The notes: a model not told the origin generated them from the sequence alone. 64,000 nucleotides of DNA from Leptospira sp. (GCA_016742255.1 JACVCB010000001.1:216393-280392); one strand, 5' to 3'; positions 1 to 11,833 are shown, counted from the first letter of the stretch. Translations and numbers: made by a program.

Positions 1-449
1 CTAGAAAAACTTTACCTGGTTATCGAAAATTAGCAAAATATGCAGTGTATACAGGTGGCGGTGCTAACCATAGAATCAATTTGTCGGACATGGCGATGTT
101 AAAAGATAACCACATAACAAAAGCAGGTTCGATTCAATCAGCCGTTCAAATGGTAAGGCAGAAAAATCCAGGGAAAAAAATTGAATTGGAAATTGATGGG
201 CTCTCCCAACTAGAAGATGCCATCGATTCCAGGCCAGATATCCTTCTTTTGGATAATTTTTCCGATGGAGATACCGAAAAAGCAATTTATATCTTAAAAG
301 AAAAAGCTCCAGAGATTAGTATCGAATGTTCAGGTGGCATAACACCTGATAAATTAAAATTTTTATCTAAGTTTGATGGAATTGGAGTGAGTATGGGATA
401 TTTAACTCATACTGTGAAATTTTTGGACATTAGTTTGGATATCAAATAA
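1..449 (+). CDS. nadC: Nicotinate-nucleotide pyrophosphorylase (carboxylating), C-terminal part
   Basis: Quinolinate phosphoribosyltransferase, which makes nicotinate mononucleotide from quinolinate and PRPP in de novo NAD synthesis (cytosolic). The gene is cut by the window start: the frame is open from base 3, and the first residues read RKTLPGYRKLAKYAV followed by GGGANHR and MLKDNH, which is the family's substrate-binding signature. The C-terminal part of the barrel (ELEIDGL, ILLLDNF, IECSGGI, GIGVSMG) is complete and ends in TAA. An internal GTG at 45 is not the real start. The stop codon overlaps the ATG of the next gene (TAATG), so translation of the two is probably coupled. Confidence 0.95.
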   Translation, partial: RKTLPGYRKLAKYAVYTGGGANHRINLSDMAMLKDNHITKAGSIQSAVQMVRQKNPGKKIELEIDGLSQLEDAIDSRPDILLLDNFSDGDTEKAIYILKEKAPEISIECSGGITPDKLKFLSKFDGIGVSMGYLTHTVKFLDISLDIK

Positions 450-2503
450 TGGGACTTTATCAAGATATAAAGGACAAACAAGAGTTATTCGATGCAGTCC
501 AAAAAAGACTCGGTTCCGAAAAAGCACAACTTATCGAAAAAGCTTATCACATTGCCAATAAAATGCATGAAGGACAAAAAAGGCTTTCTGGCGAACCATA
601 TATCATCCATCCAATGAATGTTGCTTCTGTATTGGATGACTTAGGTCTAGATGAAAGGGCAATCGCTGCAGGATTATTGCATGATGTTGTAGAGGATACA
701 AGTTACACCAAAGAAGATATGGCTAGAGAGTTTGGTGAGGATATTGCCGCTCTTGTAGAAGGTGTTACAAAAATTTCCGAAATTAAATCACAATCGAAAG
801 AAACAGAAGCAGCAGAAAACATTCGAAAGATGTTACTTGCTACGATAAAAGATGTACGTGTGATGTTAATTAAACTGGCAGATAAAACACATAATGTCAG
901 AACGTTAAAATTCCAACCAGAAGAGAAACAGAAACGTATCGCCAAAGAAGTGTTATCTTTGTATGCTCCCATTGCGGGAAGACTCGGTGTTTACAAGGTA
1001 AAATTTGAATTGGAAGATTTAGCCTTTCAGTCTTTGCATCCAGAAGAATACCAAGAAATCAAAAAAAGAGTTTCGGCTAAAAAATCGGAACGTGATGAAT
1101 ACATTGAAAAAATTAAAATTATATTAAAACAACGATTAGCAGAAATCAATATTGATGCAAGGATAGACGGAAGGGCCAAACATTTTTACTCAATTTATCG
1201 TAAGATGGTAACCAAGGAAAAATCTTTTTCTGAAATTTTTGATCTTCGTGCCGTTCGAATCATTGCAAATGAAATCAAAGATTGTTATGGTGTACTTGGA
1301 ATCGTACATACCTTATGGACTCCAATTCCTGGAAGATTCAAAGATTATATTGCCACTCCCAAAACAAACCTATACCAATCTTTACATACAACTGTGTTTG
1401 GACCCGATGGTCGTCCTATGGAAGTACAAATTCGTACAAAAGAGATGAATGCCATAGCTGAAAACGGAGTGGCTGCTCATTGGGCATACAAAGAATCGAC
1501 TAACCTTTCTCGTTCCTCGGTTATCTTACAAAATGGTGTGGAAAATGCCTTCCGCATGAAATGGTTGGAGATATTGAAATCTTGGCAAGATCCAAGTTTA
1601 GACTCAAAAGAGTTTATGGAAGAACTCCAATATGACCTTCATGAAGATGAGGTTTTTGTTTTCACACCAAAAGGTGAAATCATCGAAATGCCAAAAGGTG
1701 CAACGGTTTTGGACTATGCATTTCGTATACACACTGATGTAGGCCTACACGCGCGTGGTGGCAAAGTGAATGGTAGGATGGTTACACTTCGTACGGAATT
1801 GAAGTCGGGTGACCAAGTAGAAATCATTACAGAAAAAAATTCGAAACCATCACCAATTTGGCTTCGGATTGTGAAAACCTCTGGCGCCAGACAAAAGTTA
1901 CGTGCCTATTTTCGAAAACTCCAGGAAGATTCCCAAAAAGAAACCATTGGTTCTGTTTTAGAAGCTTCCAATCCAACCTTTGATGAAAATACGATCAAAG
2001 AAATCAAAAAAGTTAAGATTAAAAAACCGACAAAACCGAACCAAAACCAAGAAGAATCAAAAGAGTTTGGGATATCGGTTGCTGGTTGGAATGATGTACC
2101 AGTTCGAGTTGCCTCTTGTTGTACACCAATTCCAGGGGATGAAATCATTGGTTTTATCACACGTGGAAGAGGGGTTAGCGTTCACAAAAAAGACTGCACA
2201 ACTGCAACCAAACAGTTAGAGTGGATGAAAACTATTCCCGTTCGTTGGGAAGGACCAGGGGAGCCAATCCCAATTCAAATAGAAGTCCGTGCCAAAGACG
2301 TACAAGGAATTTATCTATCGATGGTGGAGTCTATTTCGAGTACGGAAACTAATATATTGGAGGCAGGTGCTTCTTCACATCCAAATGGTACACTTACCGC
2401 CAAATTCATGTTAGAAGTTGATCACTTAGACCAACTAAAAGAAATATTAGAAAATTTGAGAATGATCCAAGGTGTTGTGTTTGCCGAAAGGGTTAAAAAG
2501 TAA
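449..2503 (+). CDS. rel: Bifunctional (p)ppGpp synthetase/hydrolase (RSH family)
   Basis: Long RelA/SpoT homologue controlling the stringent response alarmone. The domains appear in the usual order. The HD hydrolase comes first (H54 in IIHP, LLHDVVEDT around residues 76-84). The synthetase follows (YSIYRKM, FDLRAVRI, then PGRFKDYIA and YQSLHTTV, EVQIRT). A TGS domain lies near 400-460 (VFVFTPKGEI), then a Cys-containing region (VASCCTPIPGD), and an ACT domain occupies the last 75 residues. The RFKD motif in the synthetase loop is the version seen in bifunctional Rel/SpoT enzymes rather than the EXDD of monofunctional RelA, and the HD residues are intact. Both activities are therefore expected. 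At 684 residues it is close to the family norm. It starts on the stop codon of nadC. Confidence 0.96.
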   Translation: MGLYQDIKDKQELFDAVQKRLGSEKAQLIEKAYHIANKMHEGQKRLSGEPYIIHPMNVASVLDDLGLDERAIAAGLLHDVVEDTSYTKEDMAREFGEDIAALVEGVTKISEIKSQSKETEAAENIRKMLLATIKDVRVMLIKLADKTHNVRTLKFQPEEKQKRIAKEVLSLYAPIAGRLGVYKVKFELEDLAFQSLHPEEYQEIKKRVSAKKSERDEYIEKIKIILKQRLAEINIDARIDGRAKHFYSIYRKMVTKEKSFSEIFDLRAVRIIANEIKDCYGVLGIVHTLWTPIPGRFKDYIATPKTNLYQSLHTTVFGPDGRPMEVQIRTKEMNAIAENGVAAHWAYKESTNLSRSSVILQNGVENAFRMKWLEILKSWQDPSLDSKEFMEELQYDLHEDEVFVFTPKGEIIEMPKGATVLDYAFRIHTDVGLHARGGKVNGRMVTLRTELKSGDQVEIITEKNSKPSPIWLRIVKTSGARQKLRAYFRKLQEDSQKETIGSVLEASNPTFDENTIKEIKKVKIKKPTKPNQNQEESKEFGISVAGWNDVPVRVASCCTPIPGDEIIGFITRGRGVSVHKKDCTTATKQLEWMKTIPVRWEGPGEPIPIQIEVRAKDVQGIYLSMVESISSTETNILEAGASSHPNGTLTAKFMLEVDHLDQLKEILENLRMIQGVVFAERVKK

Positions 2504-3899
2504 ACCACTGTAACTCATTAGGTTCTAATTTGAAATACATTCCTTCTTTTTGAGGTTTGCCTTGCGGGTAAATCTGATTCGAAACAATATTGATTACTGT
2601 TTCTTGATACTGTATTTTTTCCTCATAAGGAATCCATCCTGAACAAGGTACTTGGTTGTAATTCCAAAGGAATAGTTCTGTCTGATTGTTTGAGATCAGT
2701 AACCTCATAAAAACAGGCAATTGGTTCATTTCCGAATAATTTACAGTTTGGTATTCCATCAGATTGGAACGTTTGGAGAATGTGCTGAAGGCTCTTTTGT
2801 AAAATTCTTCAATGTCTCTGTCAAATGGTTCTTCATCTACTTTTTTCAATTGGACAGGAATTTTTTTGAGAGAACCAGTTTCTTGTCCATCAAAAAGAAG
2901 TAGTATGCCTGGTAAACACGATAATAAACTAAAGTATGTTTTGGAATGTTCGCCAAATGTATGTTTGGCTCTGTTTTCGTCGTGGTTTTCCAGAAAACGA
3001 ATTAGGTTTGGTTTTGATATTTGTCCAGTTTCATTTGAAATAAGTTCTGCTACCTGCTCGAATCGATGATGCACCAAATCGTCATAAAGTGATTTATCAT
3101 ATGTAGCATCAAAACCTAGTGAACGTAATGTAGCATCCAATCCCCAATACACTTCTGCATAAAATCGAAAATGTGGGAATTCACTTTTGACGGAATGAAT
3201 CACCTTATCCCAGTGGTATACGGATCGTTTCCCATGAGTTTTTTCAAATACATCAGGTAAAGGTAACATTGCCATATCGCATCTAACACCATCACAGTGT
3301 TTGGCGATCCTTTTTAAGATTTGAATGTGGCAGTTTTCTACTTCAGGGTTTGAAAAATCCCATTGGATTGTGTCCGTCCATCCATCAAAATATGGATCTT
3401 TGCCATGTTTGTAACGATTTCCATTTGGGTGTAAAAAACTATTTTGATCTTCTTCTGTAAGGAATGATTTGAGAAATAAATTAGGAAATTCGGAAACCAG
3501 TGGTGAATCAATTGCCATATGGTTGGGTACAAAATCGAGAATGAGTTTTTTGTTTTTGGATTGGAACCATTCGTATATTGCTGTTAGGTCTGTATCTCCA
3601 CCGATCAGAGGGTCCAAGTTGTATTCATAAATGGAATAGGGAGATCCGTAAATATCAGTGTTTGCCAGTTGTGATCTGACAGCATGGTAACCTGGTTTTA
3701 GTTCAGGCATTGTTTGAGCGATTCTTTGTGAGCTTGGACTATTTTTCCAAACTCCCATAAGCCAAATTTCATCTGCCCAAGCAAAGGGAGTTTTTTTTTC
3801 TAATTCATTGAAAATTACAGGAAGTTGTTCCCCCTTTTTTCCACAAAAAAGCCTTGAGCCTATCTCGTACAAATGGATTTGATGGAAGGGATGTTTCAT
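2493..3899 (-). CDS. GH13 family glycosidase (alpha-amylase-like)
   Basis: Alpha-amylase superfamily enzyme of 468 residues with the conserved barrel regions: ILDFVPNH (region I), GVRCDMAML with the nucleophile Asp (II), FRFYAEVYWG with the acid/base Glu (III) and RFLENHDENR (IV). No signal peptide is visible, so a cytoplasmic role in alpha-glucan or maltooligosaccharide breakdown is likely; the exact substrate cannot be told. The 3' end overlaps the end of rel by 11 bp (convergent). Its start lies near that of the divergent solute-binding lipoprotein gene, so a shared short promoter region is possible. The sequence is not close to the second GH13 enzyme at 46446-48065. Confidence 0.88.
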   Translation of the reverse strand: MKHPFHQIHLYEIGSRLFCGKKGEQLPVIFNELEKKTPFAWADEIWLMGVWKNSPSSQRIAQTMPELKPGYHAVRSQLANTDIYGSPYSIYEYNLDPLIGGDTDLTAIYEWFQSKNKKLILDFVPNHMAIDSPLVSEFPNLFLKSFLTEEDQNSFLHPNGNRYKHGKDPYFDGWTDTIQWDFSNPEVENCHIQILKRIAKHCDGVRCDMAMLPLPDVFEKTHGKRSVYHWDKVIHSVKSEFPHFRFYAEVYWGLDATLRSLGFDATYDKSLYDDLVHHRFEQVAELISNETGQISKPNLIRFLENHDENRAKHTFGEHSKTYFSLLSCLPGILLLFDGQETGSLKKIPVQLKKVDEEPFDRDIEEFYKRAFSTFSKRSNLMEYQTVNYSEMNQLPVFMRLLISNNQTELFLWNYNQVPCSGWIPYEEKIQYQETVINIVSNQIYPQGKPQKEGMYFKLEPNELQWFTF

Positions 3900-3917
3900 A
3901 AATTAGTTCAATACCAT

Positions 3918-5738
3918 ATGGTTCGTTCCCAAGTAATCAAGTTTGTTTTGGTAGGTTTTACCTGTCTTTTACCAATTCTTTTCTTTCAAAATTGTTCAGA
4001 AGAGGACAATAAAGAAAGCCTGAGTCGTGTGCTTGACCTTCCTTGGGAAGGTGATCCAAATTCCATACCCAAAGCCTTACAACTGAAAAATCCTGTCGCA
4101 GACCCAAAGGCTAAAAAGGGAGGTAGGATACGGATTTACTCTCACCAATTTCCAAAATCATTGAACTATTATTTAGACCAGTTCACGACAACTGCAAGAA
4201 TTTTCACAAGTTTATACGAACCTCTCACTGCTTACCATCCACTTACATTGGAAACCATCCCACACCTTGCAAAGGAATGGAAAATATCTTCAGACAAAAA
4301 GAAATTCACTTTTTATTTGGATCCCAATGCACGTTGGTCTGATGGGAAACCTGTTACAGCAGATGATGTCATTTTTACTTATGATACAATCATGAATCCC
4401 AAAAATGGAACTGCAGTTTTTAGGATTTCTCTTTCACGTTTTTTAAAACCAGTTAAAGTCGATGACCTAACAGTTGTTTTTGAGGCAAAAGAAGTTCATT
4501 GGAATAATTTTAATGATATCGCATCGTCCATCTTCATTTTACCAAAACATCATTTTGAAGGGAAAGATTTTAATAAAGAAAATATGGAATTTCCTATTGT
4601 TTCTGGTCCATATAAAATAACTGAAGTCAAAAAGAACCGATACATCAAATTAGAAAGAAGAGGAGATTGGTGGCAAAGGGCTTATCCGTTTAACGAAGGT
4701 CGAAACAATTTTGATCAAATTGTATACAAAGTTTATAATGAAGAAGCAGTCGCGTTACAAGCATTCAAAAAAGGTGATATCGACATTTATCCTGTTTATT
4801 CTGCATTTGTATGGGTTGAAGAAGCAAAAGGGGAAGCTTTTGATCAAAATTGGATCGCTAAACAAAGGATTTTTAATTTAAAACCAATTGGATTCCAAGG
4901 TTGGGCAATGAACTCACGAAGATCTATATTTGCTGATAAACGAGTGAGAGAAGCGATGAACTTACTTGTGGATCGAAAATTAATGATCGATAAACTAGCA
5001 TATGGTGAATATGATCCAACAAATAGTTATTATCCAGATTTTTATCTAGGTGGTGAAAAAAATCCAAACATTCCAACAGAGTTTAATATTGAAAAGGCGA
5101 GGAAGTTATTAGCTGAAGCTGGTTGGAAACCTAATTCGGAAGGGATTTTGGAAAAAGATGGAAAACCATTCCAGTTTTCAATCCTTGATCGAGATAAAAA
5201 AACTGAAAAATATTTTACTGTGTTTCTAGAAAAAGCCAAAGAAGTGGGTATCCGAGCATCGATTGATACATTGGATTTGGCTGCTTGGAGTGAACGAGTT
5301 GATAAATATGATTTTGATATGACTTGGGCTGCTTGGGGCTCCGGGATCTTTAAAGATCCTGAATCTCAATGGTTATCAAAGTATGCAGATGAAGAAGGGC
5401 AACCCAATTTACCTGGACTAAAATTACCAGAAGTGGACAAACTGATTGAAAAACAAAAAACGGAATTTTCAGTATCCAAACGAAACGAGATTCTCAAACA
5501 AATTGATCGAGTTGTTTATAAAGAATATCCATATGTATTACTTTGGCATTTGCCAAGTACGCGACTTTTGTATTGGCAAAAATATGGAATGCCTAGTTTA
5601 CCACTTGGTAAATATGGAGATGAGAGTTTTTCATCTGATTACTGGTGGTATGATGAAGAAAAAGATAAAAAATTGACTGAAAGCCTTTCTAAAAAAGAAA
5701 AGTTTTTAGATTACGAAGCCATTGTTCGTTGGAAGTAA
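3918..5738 (+). CDS. ABC transporter substrate-binding lipoprotein, oligopeptide (family 5) type
   Basis: Extracytoplasmic binding protein of the OppA/DppA class, about 606 residues from the chosen ATG. The N-terminus is basic, then hydrophobic (FVLVGFTCLLPILFFQ), then NC, giving a spirochaetal lipobox with Cys at about residue 26 of this start. Family features include LEPLTAYHP-like SLYEPLTAY, LAKEWKISSDKKKFTF, SDGKPVTADDVIFTY and a C-terminal YPYVLLWH. The frame is open back to 3873, but that would overlap the divergent gene; ATG 3891 sits directly after GGAAGGG and is an alternative. No permease or ATPase genes are adjacent, so the transporter partners must be encoded elsewhere. It is followed closely by 5748-6830. 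Confidence 0.9.
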   Translation: MVRSQVIKFVLVGFTCLLPILFFQNCSEEDNKESLSRVLDLPWEGDPNSIPKALQLKNPVADPKAKKGGRIRIYSHQFPKSLNYYLDQFTTTARIFTSLYEPLTAYHPLTLETIPHLAKEWKISSDKKKFTFYLDPNARWSDGKPVTADDVIFTYDTIMNPKNGTAVFRISLSRFLKPVKVDDLTVVFEAKEVHWNNFNDIASSIFILPKHHFEGKDFNKENMEFPIVSGPYKITEVKKNRYIKLERRGDWWQRAYPFNEGRNNFDQIVYKVYNEEAVALQAFKKGDIDIYPVYSAFVWVEEAKGEAFDQNWIAKQRIFNLKPIGFQGWAMNSRRSIFADKRVREAMNLLVDRKLMIDKLAYGEYDPTNSYYPDFYLGGEKNPNIPTEFNIEKARKLLAEAGWKPNSEGILEKDGKPFQFSILDRDKKTEKYFTVFLEKAKEVGIRASIDTLDLAAWSERVDKYDFDMTWAAWGSGIFKDPESQWLSKYADEEGQPNLPGLKLPEVDKLIEKQKTEFSVSKRNEILKQIDRVVYKEYPYVLLWHLPSTRLLYWQKYGMPSLPLGKYGDESFSSDYWWYDEEKDKKLTESLSKKEKFLDYEAIVRWK

Positions 5739-5747
5739 TCTTAGTTA

Positions 5748-6830
5748 GTGGCAGATAAAAAAGGTCCAATCAAAGGGATCCGTGATCGGATCTCACAACT
5801 TTGGAATCAATATCCTAGTTGGGGGAAAATACCGCAATTTTTGGAATTGTTGGAGAAGGGTCTCGACAAAGAGCTGTTTGTTGATCCAAATAAAAATGAA
5901 GAACCCATTCCACTGGAGGACTTACCAGTGGATGAAGTTCTCCGGAAATCTGGTTTTATTCGAAATTTATACGAGAAGTTATTCCCTGTCTCGCATGTCT
6001 TTCGAATGACCTATCGTTACAATCGTGAATTTTTAGATAATTTTATGCCTCTGTCCTTAGATGATTATATAGGACGAGGTTCTTATAAATTTGTTTATAA
6101 ACTTCCCTGGAACCAAGTTGTCAAAATCGGAAAATCAAAATTACCTTCCGATGTGATTTTTGGTTCCCTATTTAAAGAAGTGGGTAGGGATTTATCTAGA
6201 TTTTTAAAACCAGAGGAAATTGAACTTAGGGATTTTTTAAAAAAACAGACTTTTCGAGATTCTAAAAAAGATGAAATCGATTTTAAGTTCAAACGTTTAG
6301 GATTGGAACGGTTACACTATTGGAAATTAAAATCACTGATTCCTGATTTAGTCGTACCCACTCGTTTTTTTATGGGATTACGAATGAGGAAAAATCCATT
6401 TGGTATTCCAAACGTTACTCTCACACCATGTGACCAACAACCGCTTCTTGCAGGGAAACATTTAAAAGAGTTTACCATCCGAAATGAAAAATTAGACCAA
6501 AATCCGATTTTGGATAAACTTTTCCCAAAATGGAAATTAAATTTTGATTCTCACAGGTTTGGAGTCATTTCAAAATCAAAACTCAAAAAAATTGCAGTGG
6601 ATTTTAATCGTGTGATTGAAGTCACAAAGTATTTGGCAGAAGAAGAAAAATTAATATTTGATATCCATGCAGAAAACATCATCATCACGTTACCTGATTT
6701 TGAATTAAAAATTTTTGACTTTCATGTATTTGACGACTATCTTTATGAACCTTCATTAGAAAATCCTACTCCTGAGATGGACCACATCCTAATCATTGAA
6801 GAATTTATCAAATCATTTGAATTGGATTAG
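5748..6830 (+). CDS. Protein-kinase-fold protein of unknown substrate
   Basis: No characterised family was recognised, but the kinase-fold landmarks are in the right order over 360 residues. There is a glycine-rich loop at 109-119 (GRGSYKFVYKL), a candidate ATP-binding Lys at 126 (QVVKIGK), a catalytic-loop match at 304-310 (FDIHAEN, with Asp305 and Asn310) and a metal-binding match at 323-325 (FDFH, Asp324). The spacing resembles the aminoglycoside-phosphotransferase, lipopolysaccharide-kinase and HipA-like group more than Ser/Thr kinases. The start is GTG 5748, 9 bp after the peptide-binding lipoprotein, and the next gene begins 3 bp after its stop. A small-molecule or surface-glycan kinase role is inference from the neighbouring GT-C-like gene. 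Confidence 0.6.
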   Translation: MADKKGPIKGIRDRISQLWNQYPSWGKIPQFLELLEKGLDKELFVDPNKNEEPIPLEDLPVDEVLRKSGFIRNLYEKLFPVSHVFRMTYRYNREFLDNFMPLSLDDYIGRGSYKFVYKLPWNQVVKIGKSKLPSDVIFGSLFKEVGRDLSRFLKPEEIELRDFLKKQTFRDSKKDEIDFKFKRLGLERLHYWKLKSLIPDLVVPTRFFMGLRMRKNPFGIPNVTLTPCDQQPLLAGKHLKEFTIRNEKLDQNPILDKLFPKWKLNFDSHRFGVISKSKLKKIAVDFNRVIEVTKYLAEEEKLIFDIHAENIIITLPDFELKIFDFHVFDDYLYEPSLENPTPEMDHILIIEEFIKSFELD

Positions 6831-6833
6831 TCC

Positions 6834-8402
6834 ATGTTGGATTTAAAACGTAATTTTATTTCTTATTATCTATTAGCAGCCCTGATGTTTTTGTATGCGA
6901 TTTACCAAGCATACCACTGGAGATGGATTTGTGATGATGCCTATATTAGTTTTGTATATGCTAGAAATTTCTTCGAAGGGAATGGGTTGGTATTTAATCT
7001 TGGGGAAAAAGTAGAAGGATATACGAATTTTCTTTGGACTCTCTATTTATCGCTTGGTTATTTTGTAGGTATTAAACCACAACTGTTGTCTGTATTCACA
7101 GGAATCTTTTTTTATATTCTAATATTGTGTTTGTTTTTTAGTGCTGAAAATAAAATTTCCTTTGGTAATATTTACCCACTCCTCATTGTCCATTTGGCAT
7201 TTTTATTCCACTTATACATATTCGCTAGTTCGGGTTTGGAAACTTCTGTATTTACCTTTTTTTTAAGTTGGGGATTGTTACTTTGGGAAAAACAAAACAA
7301 ACGAGTGTTTGTCGTTTTTTTTCTCGCAGCCCTCATTCGCCCTGAAGGGGCTTTGTTTTTGGTGTTCGCATCACTGGATTGGATACGAAAAAAACAGTTT
7401 AAAGAACCTATTGTTTTTGGAGTTTTGTTTTTATTTTTTTGTGGGTTACGTTTTTTTTATTACGAAGATTTTTTTCCGAATACCTTTTATGCCAAAGGGA
7501 ATAAAGGAAGTTACTTTTCACAAGGGTTCTATTATCTTTTGTATTTCTTAAGATCCTATCCATTGTTTCCGTTTCTAATTTTAATCACTGGTATTCAAAT
7601 CTTTCATATCTTTCGAACAAAAAAAGAAAATCGATTCCTTATTTATACACTCTTACTATATATCTTTTATGTGTTATATGTTGGTGGTGATTTTATGGGG
7701 AATCGGTTTTGGATTCCGATATTACCATTTTTCTCATATTTGGCCTTCCAAAGGATCCAGTTTTGGACAACCGAGTCTCAAATTGAGTCCAATCAAAAAT
7801 ATCGTTTTTATCTAATCTATTCCAAAAATTCGATTTTGTTTGCCTTGCTCTTTATCCTTTCTTCTGCGATTTATACCGACCCATTAAAATCCGATGGCAA
7901 ACGTGTGCCTGATTGGCATGGAATTGGGGAAGAACGAATGTTTTATGAACAACTTTTAATGGATCAGAGTGGGTATGATGATGGTGCTTTAGAGAATTTT
8001 CGAGTGGCATTTTTTGGAGCACAGGCTCATTTCATTTATTATTTGAAACCCAATTTTGCGTTTGAAGCAGAGTCAGGGCTTACTGATAAATTTTTTGCGA
8101 AAAAACAAATTGATGTTAGGGGGAGGGTTGGTCACGAAACAAAACTTTCTTATGAGGATTTGAATTTTCGTAAAATCGATCTTTTACTTGATCATCGTCT
8201 ACCTGAATTAAATCTTCCCTTTATTACTTATAGATGGCGTTCTATGCAACTTAAGTTTTACATTTGGAATTATGATCCAATCAAAATGAATCCACTCTGC
8301 CAAAGGAAGGATTGGAACTGTGATGACCTAACGAAACGTTTTTTATCGGAAGGATTGGATTTGAAACAAATAGTCTTTTTTGGGGAAGAAGATTCAAAAT
8401 GA
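6834..8402 (+). CDS. Polytopic membrane protein, GT-C glycosyltransferase-like
   Basis: A 522-residue protein with many hydrophobic segments. After the first membrane segment comes the diagnostic-looking loop WICDDAYISF...ARNFFEGNGLVFN...VEGYTNFLW, a pattern I associate with GT-C-fold mycobacterial and spirochaetal membrane proteins that use lipid-linked sugars. The acidic DD pair lies in the first extracytoplasmic loop, where GT-C enzymes keep their catalytic Asp. About ten membrane helices are followed by a soluble C-terminal domain (residues ~355-522). It lies in the run from 3918 to 9133 and overlaps pgeF by 4 bp (ATGA). Family assignment rests on the loop motif only; donor and acceptor are unknown. 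Confidence 0.6.
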   Translation: MLDLKRNFISYYLLAALMFLYAIYQAYHWRWICDDAYISFVYARNFFEGNGLVFNLGEKVEGYTNFLWTLYLSLGYFVGIKPQLLSVFTGIFFYILILCLFFSAENKISFGNIYPLLIVHLAFLFHLYIFASSGLETSVFTFFLSWGLLLWEKQNKRVFVVFFLAALIRPEGALFLVFASLDWIRKKQFKEPIVFGVLFLFFCGLRFFYYEDFFPNTFYAKGNKGSYFSQGFYYLLYFLRSYPLFPFLILITGIQIFHIFRTKKENRFLIYTLLLYIFYVLYVGGDFMGNRFWIPILPFFSYLAFQRIQFWTTESQIESNQKYRFYLIYSKNSILFALLFILSSAIYTDPLKSDGKRVPDWHGIGEERMFYEQLLMDQSGYDDGALENFRVAFFGAQAHFIYYLKPNFAFEAESGLTDKFFAKKQIDVRGRVGHETKLSYEDLNFRKIDLLLDHRLPELNLPFITYRWRSMQLKFYIWNYDPIKMNPLCQRKDWNCDDLTKRFLSEGLDLKQIVFFGEEDSK

Positions 8403-9133
8403 AACAATCTGTATTCCTTCCGTATGGAAAGATTACCTATGGCACTTTCGGGAAAAAGGAACTTCTAGATCCGATCCAGGGAAACCAAGAGTTTCCAAAA
8501 TCAGCGAAGGATTGGCTTACATATACAAGAGAGGTTTTTTCAGAAACCTATTCCAATCCATTGTATCAGATCCATAGTTTAGGACAAGTTCATGGTGATC
8601 ACATTGAAAAGTTTCCTTCTGAAACAAATCAAATATCAGTTAACCAAGTGAAAGAAGGGGATGGACTTTTTTCCTTACAAAAAAACCAAGTTCTTGTGGT
8701 GCGAACTGCAGATTGTGTGCCCGTATTCCTCTATTCCACACAACGCCCGTTTGTATCGGTCCTGCATTCAGGTTGGAAAGGCACACAATTAGGAATTACT
8801 GAGAAAATGATCGAAAAACTTATCCGTGAAGGTTATTCATTTGAGGAGTTATCTCTCGAACTAGGGCCTTATATCCAAAGGAACCATTATGAAGTGGGAG
8901 AAGATGTTGCTGTTTTATTTGCTGAATTAGGAAATGAGGTTTGTATGCCCAGAGGTGGTGGTAAGTTTCTTTTGGATGTGGGACTTGCGATTACAAAGAG
9001 AGTGGAACAGCGCTTTGGTGAGAACATCCGAATTGTCAATCGACATACAGATGTATTCCAAAGCCCTCTCTACTTTAGTCATAGGACCAAAGAAGAGGGT
9101 CGGAATTTGAACTTTATACTTTGGGAATCTTAA
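8399..9133 (+). CDS. pgeF: Peptidoglycan editing factor PgeF (YfiH/laccase-domain family)
   Basis: YfiH-type purine nucleosidase/laccase-fold protein, linked in other bacteria to editing of mis-incorporated peptidoglycan stem residues. The metal ligands typical of the family are present: H65 in QVHGD, C106 in RTADCVP and H123 in VLHSGWKGT. The C-terminal signature (NRHTDVFQSPLYFSHR) is also there. At 244 residues it is the normal length. Its ATG overlaps the stop of the GT-C-like gene (ATGA), consistent with co-translation, and its end overlaps the convergent receiver gene by 20 bp. Confidence 0.9.
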   Translation: MKQSVFLPYGKITYGTFGKKELLDPIQGNQEFPKSAKDWLTYTREVFSETYSNPLYQIHSLGQVHGDHIEKFPSETNQISVNQVKEGDGLFSLQKNQVLVVRTADCVPVFLYSTQRPFVSVLHSGWKGTQLGITEKMIEKLIREGYSFEELSLELGPYIQRNHYEVGEDVAVLFAELGNEVCMPRGGGKFLLDVGLAITKRVEQRFGENIRIVNRHTDVFQSPLYFSHRTKEEGRNLNFILWES

Positions 9134-9524
9134 TCAGAGTTTCTTTGATTTTTTCTAAGATTTTTTCCCGTTTGATGGGTTTTACAATATAGTCCATCGC
9201 TCCGTTTTCTAAAAGTGCTTTGATGACAGAAGGAGTGTTTTCTTCCGAGATAAAAAGAATCCTCGGTAATACTCCCATCTCTTTCATATCCCAAAATGCA
9301 GCATAACCATCTACTTCTGGTAAAAAGATTTCAATGGTGACAAGGTCAATTTGTTGGCGATTTTCCTTATACAGTTTAAGAAGTTCTTTTCCCGTTTCCG
9401 CAATTCCGATGATTTTGAAACCTTCCGATTCCAAAATCTGTTGGAGTTGTTTCGACTGAAATTTGGAATTCTCAGCAATGAGAATCTGATATGGTCTACC
9501 TGTCGGTCCTATGCCAGCTTGCAT
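9114..9524 (-). CDS. Stand-alone receiver-domain protein with a degenerate phosphorylation site
   Basis: A single CheY-like domain of 136 residues without an output domain. The fold pattern is clear: ILIAEN (beta1), IDLVTIEIFLPEVDGY (beta3), ILFISEE (beta4), GAMDYIVKPI (beta5). The position that should be the phosphorylated Asp is Glu65 (codon GAA on the minus strand), and the acidic pair is E18-N19 instead of DD or ED. Ser93 and Lys115, the switch and conserved Lys, are retained. Glu at the phosphosite often mimics the phosphorylated state, so this may be constitutively active or act as a phosphorylation-independent adaptor (inference). It lies 15 bp downstream of leuB and could be the last gene of that operon. 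Confidence 0.85.
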   Translation of the reverse strand: MQAGIGPTGRPYQILIAENSKFQSKQLQQILESEGFKIIGIAETGKELLKLYKENRQQIDLVTIEIFLPEVDGYAAFWDMKEMGVLPRILFISEENTPSVIKALLENGAMDYIVKPIKREKILEKIKETLIKIPKV

Positions 9525-9539
9525 GATGTTCTACGTACC

Positions 9540-11829
<2,290 letters not shown>

Positions 11830-11833
<4 letters not shown>

